This document shows, piece by piece, positions 1-8,547 of a stretch of DNA of 45,098 nt. The DNA is from Bacteroidota bacterium (GTDB taxonomy: Bacteria > Bacteroidota > Bacteroidia > Flavobacteriales_D > Crocinitomicaceae), in assembly GCA_024280155.1 (NCBI GenBank), contig JAJRQQ010000010.1, positions 1 to 45,098 of the forward strand, given 5' to 3'. The notes below the pieces were generated by a model. It was not told the origin of the DNA, ran no database searches, and worked only from the letters and a program-made list of their open reading frames with translations. A program made the translations under genes and the position numbers. Within the stretch, counting starts at the first letter, position 1. Each line of letters starts with the position of its first letter.

Positions 1-1956
1 GAATTCATCGAAAGTGTGAATTACAGCATTGATGAGTTATTGCAATCAGGGATGATTGTTTTTGGAGATGAGACCTCGAAATATGTGCAAGATGTTGCCA
101 ATAAATTGTTAGCAAATCACCCCGATTTATTGAATGAGTTGCAATTCTTCGTGATGAAATCAAATATTACGAATGCAATGTCAACAGATCAAGGGATTGT
201 CTTTGTAACCCTAGGGCTACTCGCACAAATTGAAAATGAAGCTGAATTGGCGTATGTTTTAGCCCATGAGATTACTCATTATACACAAAAACACATGCAA
301 CGCGGTTTTGAAGAACAAAAACATGCGCATTATCGTTCGTATGATGAAATGGTAATCGATTTAAGTGCTCGTTCTCGTGAAAAAGAAAATGAAGCAGATG
401 TAATTGGAGTTAAACTTTTCCATGAAGCTGGTTATTCTAAAGAAGATATTACAGGCGTGTTTAATGTTCTAATGTATTGCTACCTACCTTTTGATGAAGT
501 TGAAATTCCGAAAGATTATTTCAACAATGAATACTTGTATTTGCCTGAAGAGTTTTTCCCTAAAAACATCAACCCAATCAAAGCTGAAGAAGATTACGAT
601 GATTCTAAAAGTACACATCCTAATATCAAACATCGTAAAGATTCAACGAATAAATTAATTGCTCAATACAATAATTGGGGTACAACTCACTACTATTTTA
701 CAGAAGAACGTTTTAAGCGAATACAAACCATTGCACGATTTGAAGGTGTACGTGTAGATTTAATCAATCGCCAATATGCAAATGTTTTGTACAGCGTTTT
801 TCTATTAGAAAAAGAATACCCAAACAGTCGTTTTTTAAGTAAAGCAAAAGCGAACGCATGGTTAGGATTAAGTCAATCAAAAATATTTGGCAATTTTAAA
901 AAGGCATTGACAGACCCAAATAAAATTGAAGGTGAATCCTATGCAATGTATTACATTCTAAAAGAATTTACGCCAGAACAAATGATTACTGTTTCGCTAA
1001 GAATGATTGAAGACCAAGTTAAACGTTTTCCAGATGATACAGAAATTCTTGCAATTAAAATGCAAATGGTTGATTTAATGGTACAATCAGGTAAGTTTAA
1101 ACCTGAAGAATATAAGACAATCACATACTTAGAAGCTAAAAAAAGACACCATAAAAACAAAAATTCTGTCAAAAAAGAAAATAAAGAAACGCTAACTAAA
1201 TTTGAGAAAATTGAAAAGAAACGAAGTATTTCTTCAGATGGTTTTGATCCAAATAGCTTTTACCTTTATGCGATTAGTGACTTAATGAAAGACGAAGAAT
1301 TTATTCGTTTGTTCAATGACGAAGTTAATCGTCTGAACGCAATGCCACACGATTCAATTTTAAAAATGGAACCGATTGATTTGAGAGACATCATTTTAAT
1401 TGAGCCTCATTTCGCTTCATTTAAAGGTAAACGAATGGATGTAAAAAAATCAAAAGGAATTGAAGGAGAAATTGCAAAAGGTATTTATGAGTACTGTACA
1501 GAAAATGAAATCAATGTGTACGATTATTCAAATAATGCTATTTCTACGATGACAACAGAGCAATTCAATGAAAAAGCATTGTTAATTGATTTTGTCAATC
1601 AACGATTTTCAACTGATTACATGAATATTTTTCCAGTTGATTTTATAGAATTAAATAAATTTACAAAGGCTCATAATAATGCAGAGTTATTGTTTGTTTA
1701 TGGCGTGCACTTGAAAAAGCCAGTTAACACTTCTGCTGTTGCGTTAAGTGTGGTAGTTCCTTTTATTGGATTACCTGTACTGGTCGCCGGTGCAATGAAA
1801 AAAAATGCTATTGATTATAATGCGTTTATTATTGACCCTGAAACAGGCTCGTTTAAGAATAGAGTTGAATATAAAGTCAATGCGAAACCTAAAAAATTCT
1901 TTTTGGGTATTTTAACAAAGTCGGCATTAAATCAAATAAGAGGAAAAAAGAAATAA
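1..1956 (+). CDS. M48 family zinc metalloprotease (5' end outside window)
   Basis: Reading is open from base 1, so the first in-frame start codon (GTG at 16) is probably internal and the true start lies upstream. The M48 zinc site HEITH is at bases 265-279, and the third ligand lies in the ENEAD motif near 385-399, as in HtpX/BepA-like peptidases. The ~430 residues after the catalytic part are Lys-rich and helical and resemble no family I can name; a hydrophobic Val/Pro/Gly-rich segment near 1740-1800 could associate with membrane. M48 enzymes of this type usually act in envelope protein quality control, but the substrate here is unknown. The next + strand gene starts 49 bases downstream. Confidence 0.85.
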   Translation, partial: EFIESVNYSIDELLQSGMIVFGDETSKYVQDVANKLLANHPDLLNELQFFVMKSNITNAMSTDQGIVFVTLGLLAQIENEAELAYVLAHEITHYTQKHMQRGFEEQKHAHYRSYDEMVIDLSARSREKENEADVIGVKLFHEAGYSKEDITGVFNVLMYCYLPFDEVEIPKDYFNNEYLYLPEEFFPKNINPIKAEEDYDDSKSTHPNIKHRKDSTNKLIAQYNNWGTTHYYFTEERFKRIQTIARFEGVRVDLINRQYANVLYSVFLLEKEYPNSRFLSKAKANAWLGLSQSKIFGNFKKALTDPNKIEGESYAMYYILKEFTPEQMITVSLRMIEDQVKRFPDDTEILAIKMQMVDLMVQSGKFKPEEYKTITYLEAKKRHHKNKNSVKKENKETLTKFEKIEKKRSISSDGFDPNSFYLYAISDLMKDEEFIRLFNDEVNRLNAMPHDSILKMEPIDLRDIILIEPHFASFKGKRMDVKKSKGIEGEIAKGIYEYCTENEINVYDYSNNAISTMTTEQFNEKALLIDFVNQRFSTDYMNIFPVDFIELNKFTKAHNNAELLFVYGVHLKKPVNTSAVALSVVVPFIGLPVLVAGAMKKNAIDYNAFIIDPETGSFKNRVEYKVNAKPKKFFLGILTKSALNQIRGKKK

Positions 1957-2005
1957 TGTATTGTTTGTAGTAGTTTTTTTCTTAACTTAAAGAGAAAACA
2001 CCACT

Positions 2006-2359
2006 ATGAATCACATTGAATTAGGGCAAGAAGGCGAAGATATTGCCACAAATCTTTTGGTAGGGAAAGGATATCAAATTTTGACTAGAAATTATCGATT
2101 TAAGAAAAATGAAATTGATATCGTCTGTGAGTTTGACAACCAATTAATTATTGTTGAAGTAAAAACACGTCAGACTGCTATAATTGGAGAACCGTATAAA
2201 GCAGTTACGAGAAGTAAACAGAAACAAATCATCAAGGTAGCCAATAAGTACATCGAAGAAACCAATTGCCAAATGGAAGTTCGATTAGATGTGATTTCTA
2301 TTGTTTTGAATCAATATGGAACCAAAATTGAACACATTGAGGGCGCTTTTCACCCCTGA
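2006..2359 (+). CDS. YraN family (UPF0102) predicted nuclease-fold protein
   Basis: A 117-residue protein with the YraN layout: an N-terminal helix (GQEGEDIATNLL), the Asp of NEIDIV, and the VEVKTR strand that carries the Glu and Lys of a PD-(D/E)XK-type nuclease core. Length matches the family (about 115-125 residues). Members are conserved in most bacteria but their cellular role is not settled; a role in DNA processing is inferred from the fold. It lies between the M48 protease and a pseudouridine synthase on the same strand. The stop is followed by only ~36 bases before the next gene's own promoter box. Confidence 0.88.
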   Translation: MNHIELGQEGEDIATNLLVGKGYQILTRNYRFKKNEIDIVCEFDNQLIIVEVKTRQTAIIGEPYKAVTRSKQKQIIKVANKYIEETNCQMEVRLDVISIVLNQYGTKIEHIEGAFHP

Positions 2360-2394
2360 AATTCTTCTAATTTACAATTCTTCTAAAAAAGTAC

Positions 2395-2402
2395 TACCTT
2401 TG
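2395..2402 (+). promoter_or_regulatory. Bacteroidota -7 promoter box for the pseudouridine synthase gene
   Basis: TACCTTTG matches the Bacteroidota sigma-A -7 consensus TAnnTTTG exactly. It lies 12 bases before the ATG at 2414 and 21 before the ATG at 2423, so the transcript leader is very short and the second ATG is a credible start. The same eight bases recur at 12064. Confidence 0.6.
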
Positions 2403-2413
2403 TACAAATATTT

Positions 2414-3322
2414 ATGCTCGAGATGAACACAAGACAAAAAGGAACTCGCGGAGGCGATTCAAACAAGAAACCATTCAATCGTTCTAAAAAATCAACTAGA
2501 ACAAATAAAAAGAATGAAGATACTGAAAGAAAAACAGTAAAACCTAAAATCAAAAGTAAATACATTGATTACAAAGATAAACTGAAAAAAGGTGATCCTT
2601 TACCAACATTTAGTTTGGATGTACGATTAAACAAATACCTTTCAAATGCAGGAGTTTGCTCTCGAAGAGATGCAGATGTATTAATTTCAACAGGTGTTGT
2701 TTCCGTAAATGGTAAAATAATCACAGAAATGGGGTTTAAAGTCGGTCCAACAGATGTTGTAAAATATGACGGAGAATCAATCAATGCTGAAAAAAAGCGT
2801 TACGTTCTTTTAAACAAACCAAAAGGATTCATCACTACAATGGACGATCCAATGGGGAGGAAAACAGTAATGGGGTTGGTAAAAAAAGCGTGTAAAGAAC
2901 GCATTTACCCAGTAGGTCGTTTAGATAGAGAAACTACAGGATTATTACTCTTTACGAACGACGGAGATTTAGCAAAAAAATTAACTCATCCTAAACACAA
3001 AGCAAGTAAAATCTACCACGTTACTTTGAATAAGAAAGTTGTCAAAGAAGATTTGCAAAAATTGGTAGAAGGAATTAAACTAGAAGATGGAACAACTAAG
3101 TTTGATAAAGCAAGCTACATTTCTGATGCAACTGCAAAAGATGTTGGTGTTGAGTTACATTCGGGTAAAAATAGAATTGTTCGTCGTTCATTTGAAGCAA
3201 TGGGGTATAAAGTGGTTAAATTGGATCGTGTGACATTCGCAGGGTTGTCTAAGAGAGATTTACCACGAGGAATGTATAGAAAATTGTCAGAGAAAGAGGT
3301 TGCATTTTTAAAAATGAGTTAA
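2414..3322 (+). CDS. Pseudouridine synthase, RsuA/RluB family
   Basis: 302 residues. The first ~70 residues are a Lys/Arg/Asn-rich tail typical of Bacteroidota members. An S4 RNA-binding domain follows (VRLNKYLSNAGVCSRRDAD), then the catalytic domain with the signature GRLDRETTGLLLFTNDGDL, whose Asp is the nucleophile. The family isomerises a single uridine in rRNA; by overall form it is closest to RluB (23S rRNA), but target specificity cannot be read from sequence. Two start codons are possible, ATG at 2414 and ATG at 2423; the short distance to the -7 box makes the second credible. A secreted barrel protein follows 15 bases downstream. Confidence 0.9.
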   Translation: MLEMNTRQKGTRGGDSNKKPFNRSKKSTRTNKKNEDTERKTVKPKIKSKYIDYKDKLKKGDPLPTFSLDVRLNKYLSNAGVCSRRDADVLISTGVVSVNGKIITEMGFKVGPTDVVKYDGESINAEKKRYVLLNKPKGFITTMDDPMGRKTVMGLVKKACKERIYPVGRLDRETTGLLLFTNDGDLAKKLTHPKHKASKIYHVTLNKKVVKEDLQKLVEGIKLEDGTTKFDKASYISDATAKDVGVELHSGKNRIVRRSFEAMGYKVVKLDRVTFAGLSKRDLPRGMYRKLSEKEVAFLKMS

Positions 3323-3337
3323 TTAAAAGTTGAAATT

Positions 3338-4201
3338 ATGAAAAAGTCGTTATTTTTAATCGTTTTGTTGGTTATGATGCCAATGATTTCTTCCGCTCAA
3401 ACCAAGAAGAAAGTTTCTTATGCAAAAGGAACTGTTTTCTTTTATTGGGGTTACAATCGTTCTGGCTACACAAAAAGTGACCTTCGATTGGTTGGGCCAG
3501 GTTATGACTTCACACTTTCTGGAGTAACAGCACAAGATAGACCAGAAAAATTTGGTGTAGTCTATATTGACCCAAGTCGAATTTCAATTCCTCAGTTTAA
3601 TGCAAGAATTGGGTATTATTTTAAAGATCATTGGGCTTTGTCTTTTGGCTATGATCACATGAAATATATTTTAAATGACAGGAATGAAGTCACACTCAGT
3701 GGAACAATTGATCCGGGGATTGACTCTACTTGGTCAGGAACTTATAGTGGACAACCCGTAGTTACAGACCAAAATAAATTCCATTACGAAAACTCAGATG
3801 GTCTAAATTATTTACGATTTGAATTAACTCGAACAGACCAGTGGTTGAAAGCGGGTAAGAACGATTGGTTTGGAATTTCTACAAATATTGGCGTAGCTGT
3901 AGGAGGATTGTTATCTTTTAATGATTTAACTTTTGCAGAACAGAAAGATGTCAGAACGATCTCATTGTCGGGTTACGGAATTTCGATTCACCCAAGTGTT
4001 CGTTTCGAATTTTTTAAACACTTTTTTCTGCAGACAGGAATGTCTGGTGGTTTTCATCAACAATTGAAGGTGAGAAACCGACCAAATGACCCAACGGCAT
4101 ATACACGGCAAAAATACGGTTATGCAGCATGGGAAACTGTTGGTGGATTTTTATTCTACCTAAAGCCAAAAAAAAAATGTGACAGCTGCCCAGATTGGTA
4201 G
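3338..4201 (+). CDS. Outer-membrane beta-barrel protein, function unknown
   Basis: 287 residues with a clear signal peptide (a run of Leu/Val/Met ending SSAQ, cleavage near residue 20). The mature part alternates polar and aromatic residues and carries repeated barrel-strand motifs (ARIGYYFKDHWALSFGYDHM; a C-terminal strand rich in Gly and aromatics), as in the OmpA/OmpW-like barrel proteins common in Bacteroidota. The extreme C-terminus, KKKCDSCPDW, has two Cys, unusual for a barrel end. It is the last + strand gene before a strong bidirectional terminator. No substrate or partner can be inferred. Confidence 0.75.
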   Translation: MKKSLFLIVLLVMMPMISSAQTKKKVSYAKGTVFFYWGYNRSGYTKSDLRLVGPGYDFTLSGVTAQDRPEKFGVVYIDPSRISIPQFNARIGYYFKDHWALSFGYDHMKYILNDRNEVTLSGTIDPGIDSTWSGTYSGQPVVTDQNKFHYENSDGLNYLRFELTRTDQWLKAGKNDWFGISTNIGVAVGGLLSFNDLTFAEQKDVRTISLSGYGISIHPSVRFEFFKHFFLQTGMSGGFHQQLKVRNRPNDPTAYTRQKYGYAAWETVGGFLFYLKPKKKCDSCPDW

Positions 4202-4213
4202 AAAATATTTAAA

Positions 4214-4250
4214 AAAAAAGACCGATTATCATTGATAATCGGTCTTTTTT
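4214..4250. terminator. Bidirectional terminator between convergent genes
   Basis: A perfect stem GACCGATTATC/GATAATCGGTC with a 3-base loop, flanked by A-run and T-run so that it can end transcription in both directions. It lies between the barrel gene (+) and sucB (-). Confidence 0.9.
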
Positions 4251-4321
4251 ATTCATCATAATTTAAAGAAAGAACTTAAACTAAACGACTAATCTAATAG
4301 CTGACGGCTGAGGTTCAAGAA

Positions 4322-4348
4322 TGTAGGCTGAGGCTCTCGAAGCCTACA
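4322..4348. repeat. Hairpin repeat with conserved loop, copy 1 (overlaps sucB stop codon)
   Basis: TGTAGGCT and AGCCTACA form a perfect 8-bp stem around the 11-base loop GAGGCTCTCGA. The right arm contains the sucB stop codon (4344-4346). The 15-base core CTGAGGCTCTCGAAG recurs at the exporter gene end (20872-20930) with unrelated outer stem sequence. A half-copy (GGCTGAGGTTCAAG) lies just to the left at 4306-4319. It may help terminate sucB transcription. Confidence 0.7.
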
Positions 4349-5603
4349 GTCCCAACAATACTTCAACAGGATCTTTAGACCCAAAAATCATTCGTTCAGG
4401 ATTTTCTAACATTTCTTTTACTTTCACTAAGAAACTAACTGATTCTTTTCCGTCAATTACTCTGTGATCGTAAGACAATGCAACAAACATAATTGGTCTA
4501 ATTTCAACTTTTCCATTAATTGCAACAGGACGTTGCACAATGTTGTGCATTCCTAAAATAGCAGATTGTGGAGGGTTGATAATTGGAGTAGATAACATTG
4601 AACCAAAAACACCACCATTTGTAATTGTAAATGTTCCACCAGTCATTTCGTCTGGTGTAATTTTTCCATCCCTTGCTTTGATGGCTAGACGTTTAATTTC
4701 ACGTTCAATCTCAGCCAAAGACATTTGTTCAGCATTACGCACAACAGGCACCATTAACCCTTGTGGTGAAGAAACTGCAATTCCTATATCAGCATAATCG
4801 TGCATAATCATTTCTTTTCCTTCAACTTGTGAATTAACAGACGGGTACAAATTCAAAGCTTCTGTCACTGCTTTTGTAAAGAATGACATAAAACCTAAAT
4901 TCACTTCGTGATGTTCTGCAAAAGCTTTTTTGTATTTAGTACGTAAATCCATAATTGGTTTCATATCAACCTCATTGAAGGTCGTCAACATAGCCGTTTC
5001 ATTCTTCACAGCAACCAATCTTTCTGCAATCTTACGACGCATCATTGACATTTTCTTCGGAGTCGTTTCTCTCGAACCGCCCCAACCTTGTGCATCATTT
5101 GCAGAAAATCCTGCAGCCATAGCAGCAACAACATCTTGTTTGGTAATTCTTCCGTCTTTTCCAGTGCCATTTATTTGGTTCGAAGAAATACCATTTTCGT
5201 TCATGATTTTCGCAGCAGCTACAGATGGTACACCTGTAGCATACGATTTCTTAGCGACAGGATCTGGAGAAACAGGTTTAGGTGCTTCAACAGGTGCTGG
5301 CTTTTCAGCTTCAGCAACGGGAGCGTCATCAGCTACACTTGATTCAAAATCGGCAGGTTTTTCTGCAGAAGTATCAATTAAACATACTACTGCACCAACA
5401 GCAACAGCGTCACCTTCTTCTGCTTTTAATGTGATAATTCCACTTTCCTCTGCGGGTAATTCTAAGGTAGCTTTATCAGAGTCAACCTCAGCAATTGCCT
5501 GATCTTTTTCTACATAATCTCCATCTGACACAAGCCATTGTGCAATTTCAACTTCTGAAATTGACTCTCCTGGACTTGGTACTCTCATTTCTAATACTGA
5601 CAT
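4344..5603 (-). CDS. sucB: 2-oxoglutarate dehydrogenase E2, dihydrolipoyl succinyltransferase
   Basis: 419 residues, normal for the family. An N-terminal lipoyl domain carries the lipoylated Lys44 in DSDKATLEL; a linker rich in Ala, Pro and Glu follows, then an E1/E3-binding domain ([13 protein letters not shown]), then the catalytic acyltransferase domain ending with [12 protein letters not shown], which holds the active-site His and Asp. It transfers the succinyl group from the E1-bound intermediate to CoA in the TCA cycle. It starts 3 bases after the sucA stop, so the two are cotranscribed. The stop codon sits inside the conserved-loop hairpin. E3 (lipoamide dehydrogenase) is not in the window. 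Confidence 0.97.
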   Translation of the reverse strand: MSVLEMRVPSPGESISEVEIAQWLVSDGDYVEKDQAIAEVDSDKATLELPAEESGIITLKAEEGDAVAVGAVVCLIDTSAEKPADFESSVADDAPVAEAEKPAPVEAPKPVSPDPVAKKSYATGVPSVAAAKIMNENGISSNQINGTGKDGRITKQDVVAAMAAGFSANDAQGWGGSRETTPKKMSMMRRKIAERLVAVKNETAMLTTFNEVDMKPIMDLRTKYKKAFAEHHEVNLGFMSFFTKAVTEALNLYPSVNSQVEGKEMIMHDYADIGIAVSSPQGLMVPVVRNAEQMSLAEIEREIKRLAIKARDGKITPDEMTGGTFTITNGGVFGSMLSTPIINPPQSAILGMHNIVQRPVAINGKVEIRPIMFVALSYDHRVIDGKESVSFLVKVKEMLENPERMIFGSKDPVEVLLGL

Positions 5604-5606
5604 AAT

Positions 5607-8333
5607 TTATGCTTTTACTTTACCGTATTCAAATAATTCATTGACCAAACGTTCTAATCTACGTTTGTGTAGGTCGTGTGACCCTTCTGCAGATGCTGCA
5701 GATGCATATCGAGAAATTCCAATTAAGTTCAATTCTCTCAATGCCATTGCCATATATCTCCACGCACCCATATTCTCAGGTTCTTCTTGAGCCCAAATAA
5801 TATTCTTTGCGTTTTTATATTTTTTGATAATTGCGTCGATTTGGATTTTCGGTAATGGATACAATTGCTCCACACGTACAAATGCCATGTTTTCAACACC
5901 TAACTCTACTGCTTTCTCTGTTGCTTCATAGTAGAATTTACCAGAAACTAAAACAACGGTATCAATATTCTCTACTTTTGCTTTTGGATCATCAATCACT
6001 TCTTGGAATCCTCCTTTTGCCATTTCATCCAATGAAGAGACTGCACTTGGATAACGCAGTAACATTTTAGGAGAAAATACCACCAATGGTTTTCTGAAAT
6101 CACGTTTCATTTGTCTTCTCAACAAGTGAAAATGATTGGCAGGGGTAGAAGTGTTACAAACTTGAATATTTAAATCGGCACACTGTTGTAAGAACCGCTC
6201 CATTCTACCCGAAGAATGTTCGGCACCTTGTCCTTCATATCCATGAGGCAACAACATAACTAATCCACTTTGAGTTGACCATTTGTCTTCACCAGCAGTG
6301 ATGAATTGATCGACCATGATTTGAGCTCCATTGTAGAAGTCACCAAATTGTGCTTCCCAAATTGTTAAGCCATTCGGGCAAGCTAAAGAGTAACCATATT
6401 CATATCCTAAAACACCATACTCAGATAAGAATGAATTGTAAATTGAGAAAGGAGCTTGTTTATCAGATAGAAGATTTAATGTAACGATTTCTTCTTCGGT
6501 ATCTTCTGTTTTTACAACTGCATGACGGTGAGAGAATGTTCCTCTTTCAACATCTTGTCCAGAAATACGAACAGGATGTCCTTCTTCCAATAATGTTGCA
6601 TAAGCTAACATTTCTGCAGAACCCCAATCCAAACGATCTTCTTTGATTGCATTTGCTCTATCTCTAAATATTTTAGCAATTTTTCTGAAATATTTTTTCC
6701 CTTCTGGAAGTGTAGATATTTTCTCGCCTAATTCTAATAATTTTTTCTTTGGAATTCCTGTGTTTGGAGATTTTTCAAAATCTTTATCTGTTCCATGACG
6801 AAAACCTTTCCAAGTATCGCTTAAAAAATCATGAACCATCGCCATTTTTTGTTGATGTGATTCTTCCAACTCAGCTTCTAAATAAGTATTGAATTCATCC
6901 GTCATCTTTTTAGCATCTGCTTTTGTGATGATTCCTTCTTTCTCCAATTGCTTGAAGTAGATATCTCTAGGATTAGGATGTTTTGCAATTAAACTGTACA
7001 AATTAGGTTGAGTGAACTTTGGTTCATCCCCTTCATTGTGGCCGTACTTTCGGTAACCTAAAATATCAATAAATATATCGCTGTTAAAATGCTGACGGTA
7101 TTCCATGGCCATTTCCATGACTTGAACGATTGCTTCAATGTCATCACCATTTACGTGAAATACTGGGCAAAGTGTTGTTTTAGCAACATCTGTACAGTAA
7201 GTAGAAGAACGTCCGTCTAAATAATTCGTAGTGAATCCTACCTGATTATTTGTGACAATGTGAATGGTTCCACCTGTTTTGTACCCATCCAATTGAGCCA
7301 TTTGAATAATCTCATAAACGACACCTTGTCCAGCAATGGCAGCATCCCCATGAATTAATATAGGACAAATTTTATTGTAATCATTATCTAATTTGTGGTC
7401 AACTTTTGCTCTTGAAATACCTTCAACAACTGGATTAACTGCTTCTAAGTGAGAAGGATTTGGAGAAAGTGTTAAAACAACCTCTTTTCCATTCTTTGCT
7501 TTTATGGTAGAGGTGAATCCTTGATGGTATTTCACATCACCATCAAAACGTTCATCTACATCAAATTCTTTTCCTTCAAATTCTGCTAAAATATCTTTAG
7601 GTCTTTTGTCGAAGATGTTTGTTAACGTATTCAATCGGCCACGATGCGCCATTCCTACAACGAAATGATCGACACCATTTTCTGCACCTTTTTGAACGAG
7701 CGTATCTAATGCAGGAATTAATGATTCTAAACCTTCAATAGAAAAACGTTTCTGTCCAACAAATTTACGACCTAAGAAAGATTCAAAACCAGTGGCATGA
7801 TTTAATTTCTCGTAGATTTCTAATTTACGTTTCTTATCGTAAACAGGTCTGTTTTTTAATTCGATGGAATTTTTGAACCAAGCTATGTGATCAGGCTCCC
7901 GCATGTACATGTACTCAATTCCAATTGAACGACAATAAGTTTCTTCGAGGTCAGCTACGATGTTTCGTAAAGTTGATGCTCCAATTCCAATATCTTCTCC
8001 AGCTTGAAAAACGGTATCTAAATCCGCCTCACTTAAACCGAAGTTTTCAATAGCAAGTGTCGGAGAATAAGTTCTTCTATCTCGCACAGGATTGGTGTGT
8101 GTAAAAAGATGTCCTCTATCACGATAGCCGTTGATTAGATTAATGACTTTAAATTCTTTTTGAAAATTCTCTGGGATATCGCCACCTTCATCGAAGTTTG
8201 TTTTTGCAAAATCGAATCCTTCAAAGAATTTTTGCCACCCAATATCTACACTGTTTGGGTCTTTTAAGTACATTTCGTACAGGTTGTCAATAGCATTTAC
8301 ATCTGCATTTCCAACGTATGTTACTTTATCCAT
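5607..8333 (-). CDS. sucA: 2-oxoglutarate dehydrogenase E1 component
   Basis: 908 residues, normal length. Recognised from the thiamine-diphosphate-binding region (GMAHRGRLNTL, then GDAAIAGQGVVYEI) and the C-terminal transketolase-like part (LLPHGYEGQGAEHSS, WAQEEPENMGAWRY). It decarboxylates 2-oxoglutarate and passes the succinyl group to the lipoyl arm of SucB. The N-terminus (VGNADVNAIDNLYEMYLKDP) is the standard E2-binding segment. Transcription likely starts from the TACTTTTG box at 8357-8364, just upstream of the start codon. The gene diverges from a T9SS-secreted protein across a ~214-base spacer. Confidence 0.97.
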   Translation of the reverse strand: MDKVTYVGNADVNAIDNLYEMYLKDPNSVDIGWQKFFEGFDFAKTNFDEGGDIPENFQKEFKVINLINGYRDRGHLFTHTNPVRDRRTYSPTLAIENFGLSEADLDTVFQAGEDIGIGASTLRNIVADLEETYCRSIGIEYMYMREPDHIAWFKNSIELKNRPVYDKKRKLEIYEKLNHATGFESFLGRKFVGQKRFSIEGLESLIPALDTLVQKGAENGVDHFVVGMAHRGRLNTLTNIFDKRPKDILAEFEGKEFDVDERFDGDVKYHQGFTSTIKAKNGKEVVLTLSPNPSHLEAVNPVVEGISRAKVDHKLDNDYNKICPILIHGDAAIAGQGVVYEIIQMAQLDGYKTGGTIHIVTNNQVGFTTNYLDGRSSTYCTDVAKTTLCPVFHVNGDDIEAIVQVMEMAMEYRQHFNSDIFIDILGYRKYGHNEGDEPKFTQPNLYSLIAKHPNPRDIYFKQLEKEGIITKADAKKMTDEFNTYLEAELEESHQQKMAMVHDFLSDTWKGFRHGTDKDFEKSPNTGIPKKKLLELGEKISTLPEGKKYFRKIAKIFRDRANAIKEDRLDWGSAEMLAYATLLEEGHPVRISGQDVERGTFSHRHAVVKTEDTEEEIVTLNLLSDKQAPFSIYNSFLSEYGVLGYEYGYSLACPNGLTIWEAQFGDFYNGAQIMVDQFITAGEDKWSTQSGLVMLLPHGYEGQGAEHSSGRMERFLQQCADLNIQVCNTSTPANHFHLLRRQMKRDFRKPLVVFSPKMLLRYPSAVSSLDEMAKGGFQEVIDDPKAKVENIDTVVLVSGKFYYEATEKAVELGVENMAFVRVEQLYPLPKIQIDAIIKKYKNAKNIIWAQEEPENMGAWRYMAMALRELNLIGISRYASAASAEGSHDLHKRRLERLVNELFEYGKVKA

Positions 8334-8356
8334 TTTTTCGTCACAATTGTGTTAAA

Positions 8357-8364
8357 CAAAAGTA
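8357..8364 (-). promoter_or_regulatory. Bacteroidota -7 promoter box for sucAB
   Basis: On the minus strand the bases read TACTTTTG, an exact TAnnTTTG match, 23 bases before the sucA ATG. The rest of the divergent spacer (8365-8547) holds a GGTTAACC palindrome at 8378-8385 and, on the plus strand, a near-consensus box TAATTTAG at 8504-8511 with TTG 20 bases upstream, which probably serves the 8548 gene. Confidence 0.6.
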
Positions 8365-8547
8365 AAAAAAATTGAATGGTTAACCATCTTTTTTTGACTA
8401 AAAAATCATTGAGATAATAAATACCTAGAGATTTTACTTAAAGTTTAAATGCGTTTGCCCTGTTAATCTAGGTAACTTTTTTGTTCATTTAATTTTTTCT
8501 TTCTAATTTAGTGGCTTAGAACTATACTAATTTATAAAACAAACTGT

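Noticed and set aside
16-18. GTG as the start of the M48 protease
   Set aside because: The frame is open to base 1, so the gene most likely begins outside the window.
4930-5502. A 190-codon frame antisense to sucB
   Set aside because: It is a shadow of the E2 gene, made open by codon bias in the Ala/Pro/Glu-rich linker and lipoyl domain.
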